Positions 52,580 to 61,157 of a DNA stretch of 64,000 nt are shown here, in pieces. The stretch spans positions 124,001 to 188,000 of the forward strand of contig NZ_JAABOK010000010.1 of assembly GCF_009928525.1 (NCBI RefSeq), in the 5' to 3' direction. The number at the start of each line of letters is the position of its first letter. The first letter of the stretch is position 1. Both the position numbers and the translations under genes were made by a program. Source of the stretch: Chitinophaga solisilvae. GTDB taxonomy: Bacteria; Bacteroidota; Bacteroidia; Chitinophagales; Chitinophagaceae. A model generated the notes under the pieces. That model was not told the DNA's origin. It was given only the letters and a program-made list of their open reading frames with translations, and ran no database searches.

Positions 52580-53467
52580 TTAAGACGACAAAATTTTATG
52601 CTTCGTTTTGTTCCCGGCGCGCAGCTGGCTGGTAGTTTTCCGGCTTCCGTCGGCACTCCAGCCCGGAGCATTAAAAATATAGCGAAGGGCCTCCCGCAGG
52701 CTTTTAGACTGCCGCACATCCTGCCAGATGCTTACCCACTCGTGCGTAGCTATCCGCAGCGGATTAAAGGTATTGATGTTGGAAGTCAGCCCGTAAGCCG
52801 GCCGCTTTCCCTCCGGCGTAAAAGTACCGAACAGGCGGTCCCAGATAATCAGTATCCCCGCATGGTTGCGGTCCAGGTAAGCTATATCGGAACCATGATG
52901 AACCCGGTGATGCGACGGTGTATTAAATATATATTCTATCGGCGCGGGCAGCTTATTAATAACTTCTGTATGAATCCAGAACTGATAAATCAGGCTGATA
53001 GCCTGCATACTCAGCACCATCACCGGATGAAAACCTGCCAGCGGCATCCACAGCCAGAACAGGAAGGTGCCGGTCAGATTACCGGTCCAGGTTTGCCGCA
53101 AAGCTGTGGCCAGCGTATACTTCTGCGAGGAATGATGAATCACGTGCGAAGCCCAGAAGAAACGGACTGTATGACTGCTCCGGTGAAACCAGTAATAACT
53201 GAAATCATCTGCAAAAAAACATAAAACCCATGCCCACCAGGTAAATCCCAGTGTAAAAAAACGAAACTCGTATACAAACAGGTAAATGCCCAGTATGACC
53301 CCCTTGGTAAACAGCCCGATAAATACATTGCCCAGCCCCATCGCAATACTGCTCAGCGCATCTTTCGGCTCATAGAGATCCCGGTGGTCAATAGTGGTGA
53401 CAACAATTTCCAGTAATATCAGGAGCACAAAGCCGGGAATGGCATACATAATCAGGTTAGGCGGCAT
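52580..53467 (-). CDS. Sterol desaturase/fatty-acid-hydroxylase-superfamily membrane enzyme
   Basis: The 295-residue integral-membrane protein carries the His-box set for a di-iron centre: H-R-S-S-H (about 94-98), H-V-I-H-H (about 108-112) and H-H-R-V-H-H (about 191-196). Hydrophobic segments precede each box. Bacterial members hydroxylate or desaturate lipids, carotenoids or ether lipids; the substrate is unknown. The reading frame ends with a basic tail (NAPGWSADGSRKTTSQLRAG). It stands between the blaI-like operon and the DUF4249/receptor pair, transcribed the same way as both, with a terminator in front of its start. Confidence 0.9.
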   Translation of the reverse strand: MPPNLIMYAIPGFVLLILLEIVVTTIDHRDLYEPKDALSSIAMGLGNVFIGLFTKGVILGIYLFVYEFRFFTLGFTWWAWVLCFFADDFSYYWFHRSSHTVRFFWASHVIHHSSQKYTLATALRQTWTGNLTGTFLFWLWMPLAGFHPVMVLSMQAISLIYQFWIHTEVINKLPAPIEYIFNTPSHHRVHHGSDIAYLDRNHAGILIIWDRLFGTFTPEGKRPAYGLTSNINTFNPLRIATHEWVSIWQDVRQSKSLREALRYIFNAPGWSADGSRKTTSQLRAGNKTKHKILSS

Positions 53468-53505
53468 AAAGGCATCTTTCTCCCTGAATTTACTGAAAAA
53501 AAATG

Positions 53506-53542
53506 AAAAAGCCGCCCGCTGTTGAAAGCGGTGCGGCTTTTT
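53506..53542 (-). terminator. Rho-independent terminator after the DUF4249 gene
   Basis: AAAAAGCCGC/GCGGCTTTTT forms the outer stem with CGCT/AGCG inside and a 6-base loop. The A-run gives a T-tail for minus-strand transcripts. Confidence 0.9.
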
Positions 53543-53560
53543 ATTCCTGTGATTGTCCTG

Positions 53561-54424
53561 TTATTTTACGGTTCTTTCTCTTCTGCTTACGGAAGAGGCG
53601 CCGAACCAGCCCAGTATTTTGATCTTTCCGGAAGGTGTGGTATTCTTTACATTCGTTTTCACATTCTCCAGCACTTTTGCGAAAAGTCCGCCTGCATCTA
53701 CCTGTGCCTGCACCTGTGTCAGAAAATCATGACTGCGGTGTGTGATGGAAAACAATTTCACAATAATTTTTTCATTCTTCTGGAAAGGTTTCTCATAATT
53801 GGTGATGCCTTCTGCGAGCGGCAGGATGAAGGTGGCGCCGTCAGATACGCCTTCATCATAGGAGCCGTCAATGGAGAAGTTATCTTCCAGCCGCCTGAGG
53901 GTATCGTTGCGGTAAGACCTGATCCAGTAATAGTCAACCGGGCCGCCCTCTATATCCTTTGCATGCATGGTGGCATAATACCCTTCCTTGCCGCTGATGG
54001 ATTCTTCGTCGGTCTTGAATTTGTAGGAGATGGAATCAATGGCCGGCACCCGTTTGATGGTGTCAGACGCTTCAAAAATCTCTCCCTTATATTCCACGTG
54101 CAGTTTGTAGGCATGCCCCTGTATGCCTATCGGCGCAGCTGATGCATCATAGCTGTACATATTGTCCTTAAAGGCAAATGGATATGATTTACCGGCAGTT
54201 TCATCATACAGTGTAATCTTTGCGTCGTTGATGATGGGGGCAGGATTATTATCCGTATAGGGAACAGACATGGTGAACCTGATTTTCTGCAGGCCGGCTT
54301 CATTGGTAATCCATGCATCCAGCACCGGGAAAGATTTTCCCGGCGCTATGTCCAGGTCTATTTTATCCTCGCAGGCGGTAAGTCCGGCAAAGGCAGCTAA
54401 AAGTATGATCGGTAATTTTTTCAT
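53561..54424 (-). CDS. DUF4249-domain lipoprotein
   Basis: The 287-residue lipoprotein has lipobox GLTAC (Cys18) and a DUF4249 domain, seen in the start EDKIDLDIAPGKSFPVLDAWI and TVTL-like ITLYDETAGKSYPF. Proteins of this type are regularly encoded beside a TonB-dependent receptor, here 18 bases upstream. They are thought to form a surface-exposed pair akin to SusD/SusC. The substrate is unknown. The signal peptide and lipobox suggest outer-membrane anchoring. Confidence 0.9.
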   Translation of the reverse strand: MKKLPIILLAAFAGLTACEDKIDLDIAPGKSFPVLDAWITNEAGLQKIRFTMSVPYTDNNPAPIINDAKITLYDETAGKSYPFAFKDNMYSYDASAAPIGIQGHAYKLHVEYKGEIFEASDTIKRVPAIDSISYKFKTDEESISGKEGYYATMHAKDIEGGPVDYYWIRSYRNDTLRRLEDNFSIDGSYDEGVSDGATFILPLAEGITNYEKPFQKNEKIIVKLFSITHRSHDFLTQVQAQVDAGGLFAKVLENVKTNVKNTTPSGKIKILGWFGASSVSRRERTVK

Positions 54425-54442
54425 CTCAGCAATTTTTGACAG

Positions 54443-56824
54443 TTAGAATTTGAAGTTATAGGTGATACCCGGAATGATAGAACCTATGATGGACAAGCGA
54501 ACTGCTTCACGTTTGTTAGGATCGTCTTCGTTTTGCTTGAAGTAGATGCTGTATGCATTCCTGCGTCCGTACACATTGTACAGGGAGAACACCCATTCGC
54601 CTTTCCAGCGTTTCAGCTGTTTACCTTTCAGTGTAAAGGAGAGGTCAAGGCGGTGGAATGCCGGCAGGCGGTAGTTATTACGTTTCTCGGTACTGTTGTA
54701 CGGGATATCCCAGTCCTGGAATTCCATCCTGTTATCCGCATAGGTGCCCGGTGTGCCGGAAGCATACACCCAGTTGGCAGATAAAGAGGTACGTTTGGTA
54801 AAGGTATGTGTAAGCACGAGGTTGACGTTGTGCGTGCGGTCGTAACGATTCACAAACCATTCATCCAGACTGATTCCCGGCGTTTTTCTTTCGGTACGGG
54901 AGAGCGTATAGCTTATCCATCCGGTGGTTTTACCTATATCTTTTTTGGCGTACAGCTCCAGTCCGTAGGCACGTCCCTCTGAGGGCAGGAGATCGGCTTC
55001 AATGTACTGGTTCAGCTGCAGGTTGGCATTGTCTATATAATCCAGCTGATTATCTGTCTTCTTATAAAATACTTCTGCAGAAAACTCGTAGGAGTCATTG
55101 GGTGCATTGTAAAAATATCCTGCTGTATACTGGTCTGCCACCATCGGTTTGATATTATTGGTGCTGGGAGTCCAGATGTCCAGCGGCGTAGGGGAGGCGG
55201 TGTTGGACAGCTGATGCATGAATTGGGTGGTTCTGCTGTACGCCACTTTTACGGCATGATGATCGTTGAGCGCATAGCGGGCACTCAGCCTCGGTTCAAA
55301 GTAGTAGTAACCTTTAATCAGCTTGTTGGCATCGAAGGTTTCTGTGCCGGTCAGCCTTTTACGGATACCTGGTGTGGTGTCATTATAGTAGTAGGCTGTT
55401 CCTTTACCAATCAGCTGATAAGCAGATAACCTGCCGCCGTACTGGATACCGAATTTTTTTGTAGGCTTCCATTCATGATCCAGGTAAACAGCTGATTCCA
55501 GCGCATGTTTGTCGGTCAGCACTTTCACGCGTTCCTTCTCGCCTTCAGTGCCTGTACCGGTACCGGGTTTAAAGGTATAATAGATACCCTGTACCCCGAA
55601 ATGCAGGCTGCTGCCGGAATTGATGTAATAGGTGAAAGATGGTTTCAAACCGTAGTTGATAATGTTGGAAGTCCATTTATACCCCTGTAATTCTTCGTCC
55701 GCCTGCTTTTTGTTGCCATTGCTGAAGTTCAGGCTGTAGTCATATTTGGAGTAGTAGGTGGTGAGGTTCAGGAACAGGCGGTTGGTGAAAACGTGGTTCC
55801 AGCGGATGGTAGCGGTGCTGTTACCCCAGTTCATGTTTACATCCTTGCCTATTCCGAAAACGTCGCGGCCGAAATAACCACTCAGGAAGAGCGTATTATT
55901 CTGGTTGAACTTGTAGTTGGCTTTGGCCGTAAGATCATAGAAATTCAGTTTGGTGTCTTTCATATCTCCCTTTACAAAAGGTTTCATGAGCACATCAATG
56001 TATGATCTTCTGGCGGCTACGATAAAGGAGGATTTATCCTTTACCAGCGGGCCTTCTACGGAGAGGCGGCTGAAGATGTTGCCGATACCGCCGTTCACGT
56101 TAAACTGCTGGTTGTTACCGTCTTTCATACGGATATCCAGTACAGAAGAGGCACGTCCGCCGTATTCTGCGGGGAATCCGCCTTTGATGAGATTGAGACT
56201 TTTTACGGCATCCGGGTTAAATACGGAGAAGAAGCCGAGCATGTGAGTAGAGTTGTACACCGGCGCTTCGTCCAGCAGAATGAGGTTTTCATCGCTGTTA
56301 CCACCGCGTACATTGAAGCCTGCAGCGCCTTCACCAACGGTAGTTACGCCGGGAAGCGTCTGGATGGAACGCAATACATCTACTTCGCCCATGAAGGTGG
56401 GCATTTTTTTCATCTGTGCAATGTCAAGTCTGTTAATACTGGTGTTCAGTGTGTTAACACTTCTTTCCTGTTTTTGTCCGCTGATGGTTACTTCATTTAA
56501 CTGACTGCTGCTGCTTTCCAGCTTTACATCTAATGTTTTATTGGTGTTCAGGTTAACGGTTGTTTTGAAGGGTGCATAACCCATAAAGGAGAATTGCAGT
56601 TCGTGTTCTCCGGCGGGTAAGGTGAGGGAATAGAAGCCGTATTGGTTTGTGACGGTACCAACTGCGGTGCCGGGCTTGCCGATGGAGATGCCTACCAGGC
56701 TTTCTCCGTTTTGTTTGTCTTTAACATAGCCGCTGACAGTATATCGTTGCTGCTGTGCCATAGTTGAGTGTGCCGCCAGTATTATTACCAGCAGAGACAT
56801 CAACATGATTGCCGTTGTTTTCAT
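54443..56824 (-). CDS. TonB-dependent receptor with carboxypeptidase-regulatory-like N-domain
   Basis: The 793-residue outer-membrane transporter has a signal peptide (MLMSLLVIILAAHSTMA-Q), a carboxypeptidase-like domain (about 22-105; TVSGYVKDKQNGESLVGIS), a plug (LPGVTTVGEGAAGFNVRGGNSDENLILLDEAPV) and a barrel ending in a hydrophobic-aromatic strand (IIPGITYNFKF), a standard final beta-strand. Two ATGs are possible; the one at 56822-56824 gives the signal peptide directly, the one 48 bases upstream adds 16 polar residues. It is paired with the DUF4249 lipoprotein gene. Confidence 0.92.
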   Translation of the reverse strand: MKTTAIMLMSLLVIILAAHSTMAQQQRYTVSGYVKDKQNGESLVGISIGKPGTAVGTVTNQYGFYSLTLPAGEHELQFSFMGYAPFKTTVNLNTNKTLDVKLESSSSQLNEVTISGQKQERSVNTLNTSINRLDIAQMKKMPTFMGEVDVLRSIQTLPGVTTVGEGAAGFNVRGGNSDENLILLDEAPVYNSTHMLGFFSVFNPDAVKSLNLIKGGFPAEYGGRASSVLDIRMKDGNNQQFNVNGGIGNIFSRLSVEGPLVKDKSSFIVAARRSYIDVLMKPFVKGDMKDTKLNFYDLTAKANYKFNQNNTLFLSGYFGRDVFGIGKDVNMNWGNSTATIRWNHVFTNRLFLNLTTYYSKYDYSLNFSNGNKKQADEELQGYKWTSNIINYGLKPSFTYYINSGSSLHFGVQGIYYTFKPGTGTGTEGEKERVKVLTDKHALESAVYLDHEWKPTKKFGIQYGGRLSAYQLIGKGTAYYYNDTTPGIRKRLTGTETFDANKLIKGYYYFEPRLSARYALNDHHAVKVAYSRTTQFMHQLSNTASPTPLDIWTPSTNNIKPMVADQYTAGYFYNAPNDSYEFSAEVFYKKTDNQLDYIDNANLQLNQYIEADLLPSEGRAYGLELYAKKDIGKTTGWISYTLSRTERKTPGISLDEWFVNRYDRTHNVNLVLTHTFTKRTSLSANWVYASGTPGTYADNRMEFQDWDIPYNSTEKRNNYRLPAFHRLDLSFTLKGKQLKRWKGEWVFSLYNVYGRRNAYSIYFKQNEDDPNKREAVRLSIIGSIIPGITYNFKF

Positions 56825-57049
56825 AATAGGTAAATCGTGTGTTTGATGAGATTTATTCCTGTTTTGTAACATTGTATTTAAGACGTGACAGGGTAGATTT
56901 ACCCCTATGCAGAAAAATGAAATATTTATTTAATTAATATAGAAGTAAAGATAGATGGGGAAAACAAAAAAACAGCATATTAAGATACAAACTGTCGGGA
57001 AAAGTTGTCGATCTCAATATTCCGGGGGTTAAAGCGTTAAATAAGCGGG

Positions 57050-57262
57050 CTATTCAAGGATGTCGCAGCTGAATCCCAGGTTTGTCACAAAATCAATAAT
57101 AGATTCTTCTGCCAGCTGTTGCTGACTGATGACTCTGAGTACTTTGTCACAGTCTTCAATATCCACGCTGCAGGCGTTTACAGTAAAGCTGGCATTGATA
57201 GCGCTGATCACATTATCCTTATCCCTTACAGTGTTAATGTTTGTACGGAATATTCCTATCAT
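57050..57262 (-). CDS. Small HMA-fold-like protein without metal-binding cysteines
   Basis: The 70-residue protein (start MIGIFRTNINTVRDKDN) has the length and strand-helix pattern of an HMA/ferredoxin-like domain: strand 1, helix (KDNVISAINASF), strands (SVDIEDCDKVLRVISQ), helix (SIIDFVTNLGF) and final strand CDILE. The metal-binding C-x-x-C is missing. It may be a regulatory or structural relative. The gene is divergent from an AraC regulator, 107 bases away. The ATG at 57260-57262 was chosen; an earlier in-frame start adds 16 residues. Confidence 0.7.
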   Translation of the reverse strand: MIGIFRTNINTVRDKDNVISAINASFTVNACSVDIEDCDKVLRVISQQQLAEESIIDFVTNLGFSCDILE

Positions 57263-57288
57263 GACTAATTTATTTGAATTTTGAGGAA

Positions 57289-57296
57289 TATATTTG
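57289..57296 (+). promoter_or_regulatory. Predicted -7 element of the AraC-family gene
   Basis: TATATTTG fits TAnnTTTG; the nearest TTTG is too close for a -33 element. Transcription from here gives a leader of about 70 bases to ATG 57370. Confidence 0.5.
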
Positions 57297-57369
57297 TGCA
57301 AATTTGCCACTGTTCGGCCGTATAACTGTTACACAAAAAGGATTAAAACTTATACGAAACGGATTTTTT

Positions 57370-58377
57370 ATGACCGTAGTTATCAGAAATGAGGCTAAAG
57401 AAGTATTACTTGAGGAACCGTTTCCATTTGCCAGCGATCGAATGGGGTCCAAGGTAATTATTGAAGGAACCTCCCAGCTGGAGCGCGATTTTGGCTCCTA
57501 CCGGATTCATGAGCTATGCTTCGACGGTATTCAGATGGCCATCTGCAATGCAGAGGTCCGTCAAAACCTGTCTATTACCACAGATGAGATTGACCGGCAT
57601 GTGACCATGATGTTCATGCAGCGTGGGGATGTCAGTACTTCTATTGAAGGACTGACCAGGCAGTACAGATTCAGCAGCCTGCAGCATAATCTCCTGTTTA
57701 CTCCTGAATCGATGGAAAGTGCCAATGTGAAAAAGCAGGAAGGCATCCGGTTTTATGGGCTGAGCCTTACTCCGGAAAGATTCCTGGAACTGGCAGAAAA
57801 TAATGGTGGCGTATTGGGCCGCCTGGCAGATAAAGTGGCCGGCAACCGTAAAGCGATACTGGTGGAGAAGGCAAATCCTCCTATTACCCCGCGAATGAGC
57901 GCTGTACTGGCGGAAATCAGCCAGTGCGGGTTTTCCGGCGGACTCAAAAAGCTGTTCCTGCAGTCAAAGCTGATGGAACTGCTGGCGTTGCAATGTGAAC
58001 AATCAGAGAGCGTATTCCTGAATGGCAATGTAGTGAGCCGCCCTGTAAAAATATCTACCCGCGAAGTAGATCAGCTGCATCACGCCAGGGAGCTGCTGCT
58101 GCAGGACCTGGGCAATCCGCCCACCCTGAGCCAGCTGGCGCGCAGCACAGGTCTGAACGAATTTAAGCTCAAATCAGGATTTAAAACGGTATTCGACAGC
58201 ACCGTATTCGGTTACCTGAACGATTACCGCCTCAATATGGCGAAAGAACTGATACTGACGGGAGATAAGCCGCTGTCGCAGATTGCGGACGATGCCGGTT
58301 ATTCTTCCCCGCAGCACTTCAGCACCGCTTTCAGAAAGAAGTTTGGGGTCAGCCCCGTTCAAATCAGGAAAAAGTAA
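57370..58377 (+). CDS. AraC-family transcriptional regulator
   Basis: The 335-residue regulator ends with a two-HTH AraC domain (LLLQDLGNPPTLSQLARSTGLNEFKLKSGF... then DYRLNMAKELILTGDKPLSQIADDAGYSSPQHFSTAFRKKFGVSP). The N-terminal 230 residues are a ligand-response region I cannot assign to a known effector. ATG 57370 is preferred: a TTG at 57274 precedes the -7 element and could not be transcribed from it. The next gene, a Crp-like regulator, starts 2 bases after the stop codon, so the two are translationally coupled. Confidence 0.9.
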   Translation: MTVVIRNEAKEVLLEEPFPFASDRMGSKVIIEGTSQLERDFGSYRIHELCFDGIQMAICNAEVRQNLSITTDEIDRHVTMMFMQRGDVSTSIEGLTRQYRFSSLQHNLLFTPESMESANVKKQEGIRFYGLSLTPERFLELAENNGGVLGRLADKVAGNRKAILVEKANPPITPRMSAVLAEISQCGFSGGLKKLFLQSKLMELLALQCEQSESVFLNGNVVSRPVKISTREVDQLHHARELLLQDLGNPPTLSQLARSTGLNEFKLKSGFKTVFDSTVFGYLNDYRLNMAKELILTGDKPLSQIADDAGYSSPQHFSTAFRKKFGVSPVQIRKK

Positions 58378-58379
58378 GT

Positions 58380-58997
58380 ATGACAGATAAGCGGGCGTAT
58401 TATGAGATGCTGCTGAAACATATCGCTTCCAGGGTAAGCATCACGGAAAAAGAAAGGGAACTTATCAGTGAAGCCTTTGTACTGCGGCGTTTGCTGCCCA
58501 AGCAGTACCTGCTCCAGGAAGGAGATGTCTGCCGGCACGAGAGCTTTATATGTGAAGGATTATTACGCTCTTTTTATGTAGATGAAGATGGCATGGAGCA
58601 TACCTTGCATTTTGCCCTGGAAGACTGGTGGATAGCAGACCTGAAGAGTTTTATCAAAGAAGAACCCGCCAGCCGTAATATAATAGCTGTAGAACCCGTA
58701 ATACTCCTGCAGATCACCCGCGAACGCCGGGAAGCCCTGCTGCAGGCAGTTCCGGTCCTCGAAAGATTCTGGCGTATACTGAATGAAAGCGCCTGCGCCG
58801 CCCAGGATGACCGCATCCTGCAGAATATCAGACTCACCGGGGCCGAACGTTATGCTGCCCTGGTGAATAAGTATCCCGGCCTGGAACAGCGCTTACCCCT
58901 GAAATTCATCGCCTCCTACCTGGGTATCACCCCTGTATTCCTCAGCCAGATCAGGAATAATAACGCCGGAAAGAAGAAGAAAGAAGTGAAGCATTAA
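58380..58997 (+). CDS. Crp/Fnr-family transcriptional regulator
   Basis: The 205-residue protein has a cyclic-nucleotide-binding-like N-domain (about 25-130; LLPKQYLLQEGDVCRHESFICEG) and a winged-helix C-domain (about 145-200; LKFIASYLGITPVFLSQIR), a short Fnr-like helix-turn-helix. There is no Cys cluster for iron-sulfur sensing and no complete cAMP-binding R-S box, so the effector is unknown. It probably acts with the AraC regulator in one transcript and may control the flavoenzyme gene downstream. Confidence 0.88.
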   Translation: MTDKRAYYEMLLKHIASRVSITEKERELISEAFVLRRLLPKQYLLQEGDVCRHESFICEGLLRSFYVDEDGMEHTLHFALEDWWIADLKSFIKEEPASRNIIAVEPVILLQITRERREALLQAVPVLERFWRILNESACAAQDDRILQNIRLTGAERYAALVNKYPGLEQRLPLKFIASYLGITPVFLSQIRNNNAGKKKKEVKH

Positions 58998-59008
58998 ACT
59001 AGTTTAAT
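58993..59008. promoter_or_regulatory. 16-bp palindrome between the Crp gene and the flavoenzyme gene
   Basis: ATTAAACT-AGTTTAAT is a perfect palindrome that includes the stop codon of the Crp-like gene. It lies 44 bases upstream of the -7 element of the next gene and could be an operator for one of the two regulators upstream. Confidence 0.55.
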
Positions 59009-59052
59009 CTCTTTTATTATAATAGTTATACGTCGGGAAACCGCAACTGGTC

Positions 59053-59060
59053 TACTTTTG
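59053..59060 (+). promoter_or_regulatory. Predicted -7 element of the Old Yellow Enzyme gene
   Basis: TACTTTTG matches TAnnTTTG and lies 20 bases before the ATG. No TTTG is found at -33, which fits a promoter needing an activator. Confidence 0.6.
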
Positions 59061-59080
59061 TATTCATAATCGACAAGAGA

Positions 59081-60196
59081 ATGGATACAAAGCAACAGAC
59101 CATTTTTCAGCCGGTAACGCTGAAAGGTCACCAACTGAAGAACCGGCTTACCGTAGCGCCTATGTCGCGGGTAAGCGCCACCGCAGAAGGATTACCTACC
59201 GCGGAAATGACAGATTATTACAATGCATTCGCCAAAGGCGGCTTCGGCATGATTATCACCGAAGGTATTTATACAGACAATATCGCCAGCAAAAGTTATG
59301 TTAATCAGCCCGGCATTACCTCCGCCGCGCATATTGCTGCCTGGCAGCAGCTGACCGCAGAAGTGAAAAATACAGATGTATTACTGATTGCCCAGCTGAT
59401 GCACGGTGGGGCTATCTCCCAGTATTCGGCGCATACCGTAGCGCCGTCCGCTATTCAGCCGCCGGGCGTGAAAATGGTCCAGTATGGCGGAGAAGGGGCC
59501 TTCCCGATGCCCAGGGCCATGAATACGGAAGATATACAGCTGGCTAAACAGGGATTCATCGATGCTGCTGTAGCTGCCATGCTCGCGGGTTTCGACGGCG
59601 TAGAGCTGCATGCCGCCAACGGATACCTGCTCGACCAGTTCCTGACACCGGAATGCAATACCCGCCAGGATGCCTACGGAGGCAGTGTTGCCAACCGTTT
59701 CAGGCTCATCGCCGAGATTATTGACGGTATCCGCACGGTAGTACCCGCCCAGTTCCTCGTAGGTATCCGCCTCTCTGAAGGAAAGGTGAATGATATGAGC
59801 TACCGCTGGAAAAACGGACTGGAAACAGCCCATGCCGTACTGCAGGAGGTGAAAAAGGCATCGCCGGACTTTATCCATATCGCGGTGCAGAGCGGAGAGT
59901 GGGAGCGGGACAGCTTCTATGAAGATGGTTCTTCCTATGCCGCCCTCGCCAGACAGATCACCGGTCGCCAGGTGATTGCCAACGGCGGTATGCATCAGTT
60001 GCCACTGGCGGCAAGAGTACTGGAAGAAGGACATGCAGACCTGCTTGCCATCGGGAAAGCGGCCCTCGCCGATCCGTACTGGCCGCACCATATGCAGCAG
60101 GGGACCGCACCTCAGCCATTCCACCGCGATATGTTATGGCCACAGGCTACCATCAGCCACTCCCGGAAGATTATTCAGACACTTCAGCCCAATTAA
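59081..60196 (+). CDS. Old Yellow Enzyme family alkene reductase (NADH:flavin oxidoreductase)
   Basis: The 371-residue FMN-containing TIM barrel begins IFQPVTLKGHQLKNRLTVAPMSR. Features are HGGAISQYSAHTVAPSA, the substrate-binding E-L-H-A-A-N-G-Y-L (His/Asn pair) and DQFLTPECNTRQDAYGGSVANRFR, a family signature. The enzyme reduces activated C=C bonds with NAD(P)H, often as part of oxidative or electrophile stress responses. The next gene starts 10 bases downstream. Two regulators and a palindrome lie upstream, suggesting an inducible operon. Confidence 0.94.
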   Translation: MDTKQQTIFQPVTLKGHQLKNRLTVAPMSRVSATAEGLPTAEMTDYYNAFAKGGFGMIITEGIYTDNIASKSYVNQPGITSAAHIAAWQQLTAEVKNTDVLLIAQLMHGGAISQYSAHTVAPSAIQPPGVKMVQYGGEGAFPMPRAMNTEDIQLAKQGFIDAAVAAMLAGFDGVELHAANGYLLDQFLTPECNTRQDAYGGSVANRFRLIAEIIDGIRTVVPAQFLVGIRLSEGKVNDMSYRWKNGLETAHAVLQEVKKASPDFIHIAVQSGEWERDSFYEDGSSYAALARQITGRQVIANGGMHQLPLAARVLEEGHADLLAIGKAALADPYWPHHMQQGTAPQPFHRDMLWPQATISHSRKIIQTLQPN

Positions 60197-60206
60197 TCAT
60201 TATAAC

Positions 60207-60704
60207 ATGAAATCTTTTCTTTTAGCAGTCGCTTTACTCAGCGGCCTGACATCCTTTGCGCAAAAAAATTCAACTAACAGTAAAAAACATACCACCATGA
60301 AAATTTCACAGATTCAGATTACACCAGACCCATATAAACCTTTCCGTCTTGCTCAGGGCTACCGTGCCGGCGATATGCTTTACATTTCCGGACAAACAGC
60401 AGTAGATGATAACGGACAGCTGACCGGCATCGGGGATTTCGACAAACAGGCGGCCAAAGCTTTTGAAAACCTGGAGAAAGTACTGAAGGCAGGCGGCTCC
60501 AGCCTGAAAAATGTGATCAAGGTAACCATTATGCTGAGAGATATGAAGAACTTCAGCAAGATTGTTGAATTACGTGGCCGCTACTTTACTGCGCCCTATC
60601 CGGCAGACACCATTCTGGAAGTGTCTTCCCTCTTCTCTCCGGATGCGCTGATTGAAATAGAAGCCATCGCTGTGGCTGACGAGGCCGCCGACTGGCAACG
60701 GTAG
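60207..60704 (+). CDS. RidA-family protein with an N-terminal export signal
   Basis: The 165-residue protein starts with MKSFLLAVALLSGLTSFAQ, a signal peptide, then a linker (KNSTNSKKHTT) and a complete RidA/YjgF domain (about 32-163): FRLAQGYRAGDMLYISGQTAV, GDFDKQAAKAFENLEKVLKAGG, V-I-K-V-T-I-M-L-R-D and I-L-E-V-S-S-L. RidA enzymes deaminate reactive enamines/imines in the cytoplasm; an exported one is unusual. An internal ATG at 60298 would give a cytoplasmic form without the signal. It is co-transcribed with the flavoenzyme and followed by a terminator. Confidence 0.88.
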   Translation: MKSFLLAVALLSGLTSFAQKNSTNSKKHTTMKISQIQITPDPYKPFRLAQGYRAGDMLYISGQTAVDDNGQLTGIGDFDKQAAKAFENLEKVLKAGGSSLKNVIKVTIMLRDMKNFSKIVELRGRYFTAPYPADTILEVSSLFSPDALIEIEAIAVADEAADWQR

Positions 60705-60737
60705 ACAACTGACGGATATATAAATGCAGTGAGGCAC

Positions 60738-60780
60738 AAAAAAAATAAAGCAGGAAATTTTTTTCCTGCTTTATTTTTTT
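60738..60780 (+). terminator. Rho-independent terminator after the RidA gene
   Basis: AAATAAAGCAGGAAA and TTTCCTGCTTTATTT pair perfectly around a T-rich loop, followed by a T-run. Confidence 0.92.
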
Positions 60781-60857
60781 GTGGGAGCATATATGCTGCA
60801 GGGAGGCATCTTAATTTGGTCCCGACATGTTTACTATATTTTAAAACTGTATCACGT

Positions 60858-61016
60858 ATGAAAAGGAAAACACCATCCGGAAAACTGAAACTTTCCCGCA
60901 TCAGGATTGCAACGCTTGGCAAAGCCCAGCCTGACCAGTTAAGGGGTACACTGGTATCCTGCACCAACATTGTTTGTACCGTGACATCAAAGGTCTATGT
61001 CTGCAGCTACGAATAA
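60858..61016 (+). CDS. RiPP-type precursor peptide 1 (class I lanthipeptide-like leader)
   Basis: A 52-residue peptide. The first 22 residues are basic and contain K-L-K-L-S-R-I-R-I-A-T-L-G, which fits the K-L-x-L-x-K-x-x-I-x-x-L leader pattern of Bacteroidota class I lanthipeptide precursors. After Q-L-R-G the tail (about 22 residues: TLVSCTNIVCTVTSKVYVCS) holds three Cys and six Ser/Thr, a plausible modified core with a possible cleavage after Gly30. A homologous leader occurs in the next small gene. No modification enzyme or transporter gene lies next to it. The gene starts 78 bases after the RidA terminator and needs its own promoter; TATATTTT near 60832 is a near match. Confidence 0.7.
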   Translation: MKRKTPSGKLKLSRIRIATLGKAQPDQLRGTLVSCTNIVCTVTSKVYVCSYE

Positions 61017-61043
61017 CATCTGAGATTTGGTTATTTGCCTATT

Positions 61044-61135
61044 CGGTTATTTGAGATTTTATTTCCGGTCCGGGGTATGGCTGCATTTATCAGTGCAGTG
61101 AACAGCGGAAAAGGAAATAAATCTCAAATGACCGG
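61044..61135. repeat. Inverted repeat element A5 (class A arms), imperfect
   Basis: CGGTTATTTGAGATTTTATTTCC (arm 61044-61066) pairs with 61113-61135 with one bulge and one mismatch. An additional GAGATTTGGTTATTTG copy lies at 61022-61037 just outside. The interior has a CTGCA..TGCAG hairpin (61081-61098). It separates the two precursor genes and starts within 30 bases of the first one's stop. Confidence 0.75.
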
Positions 61136-61157
61136 TTTTATTTTTAAACACGCAGAG

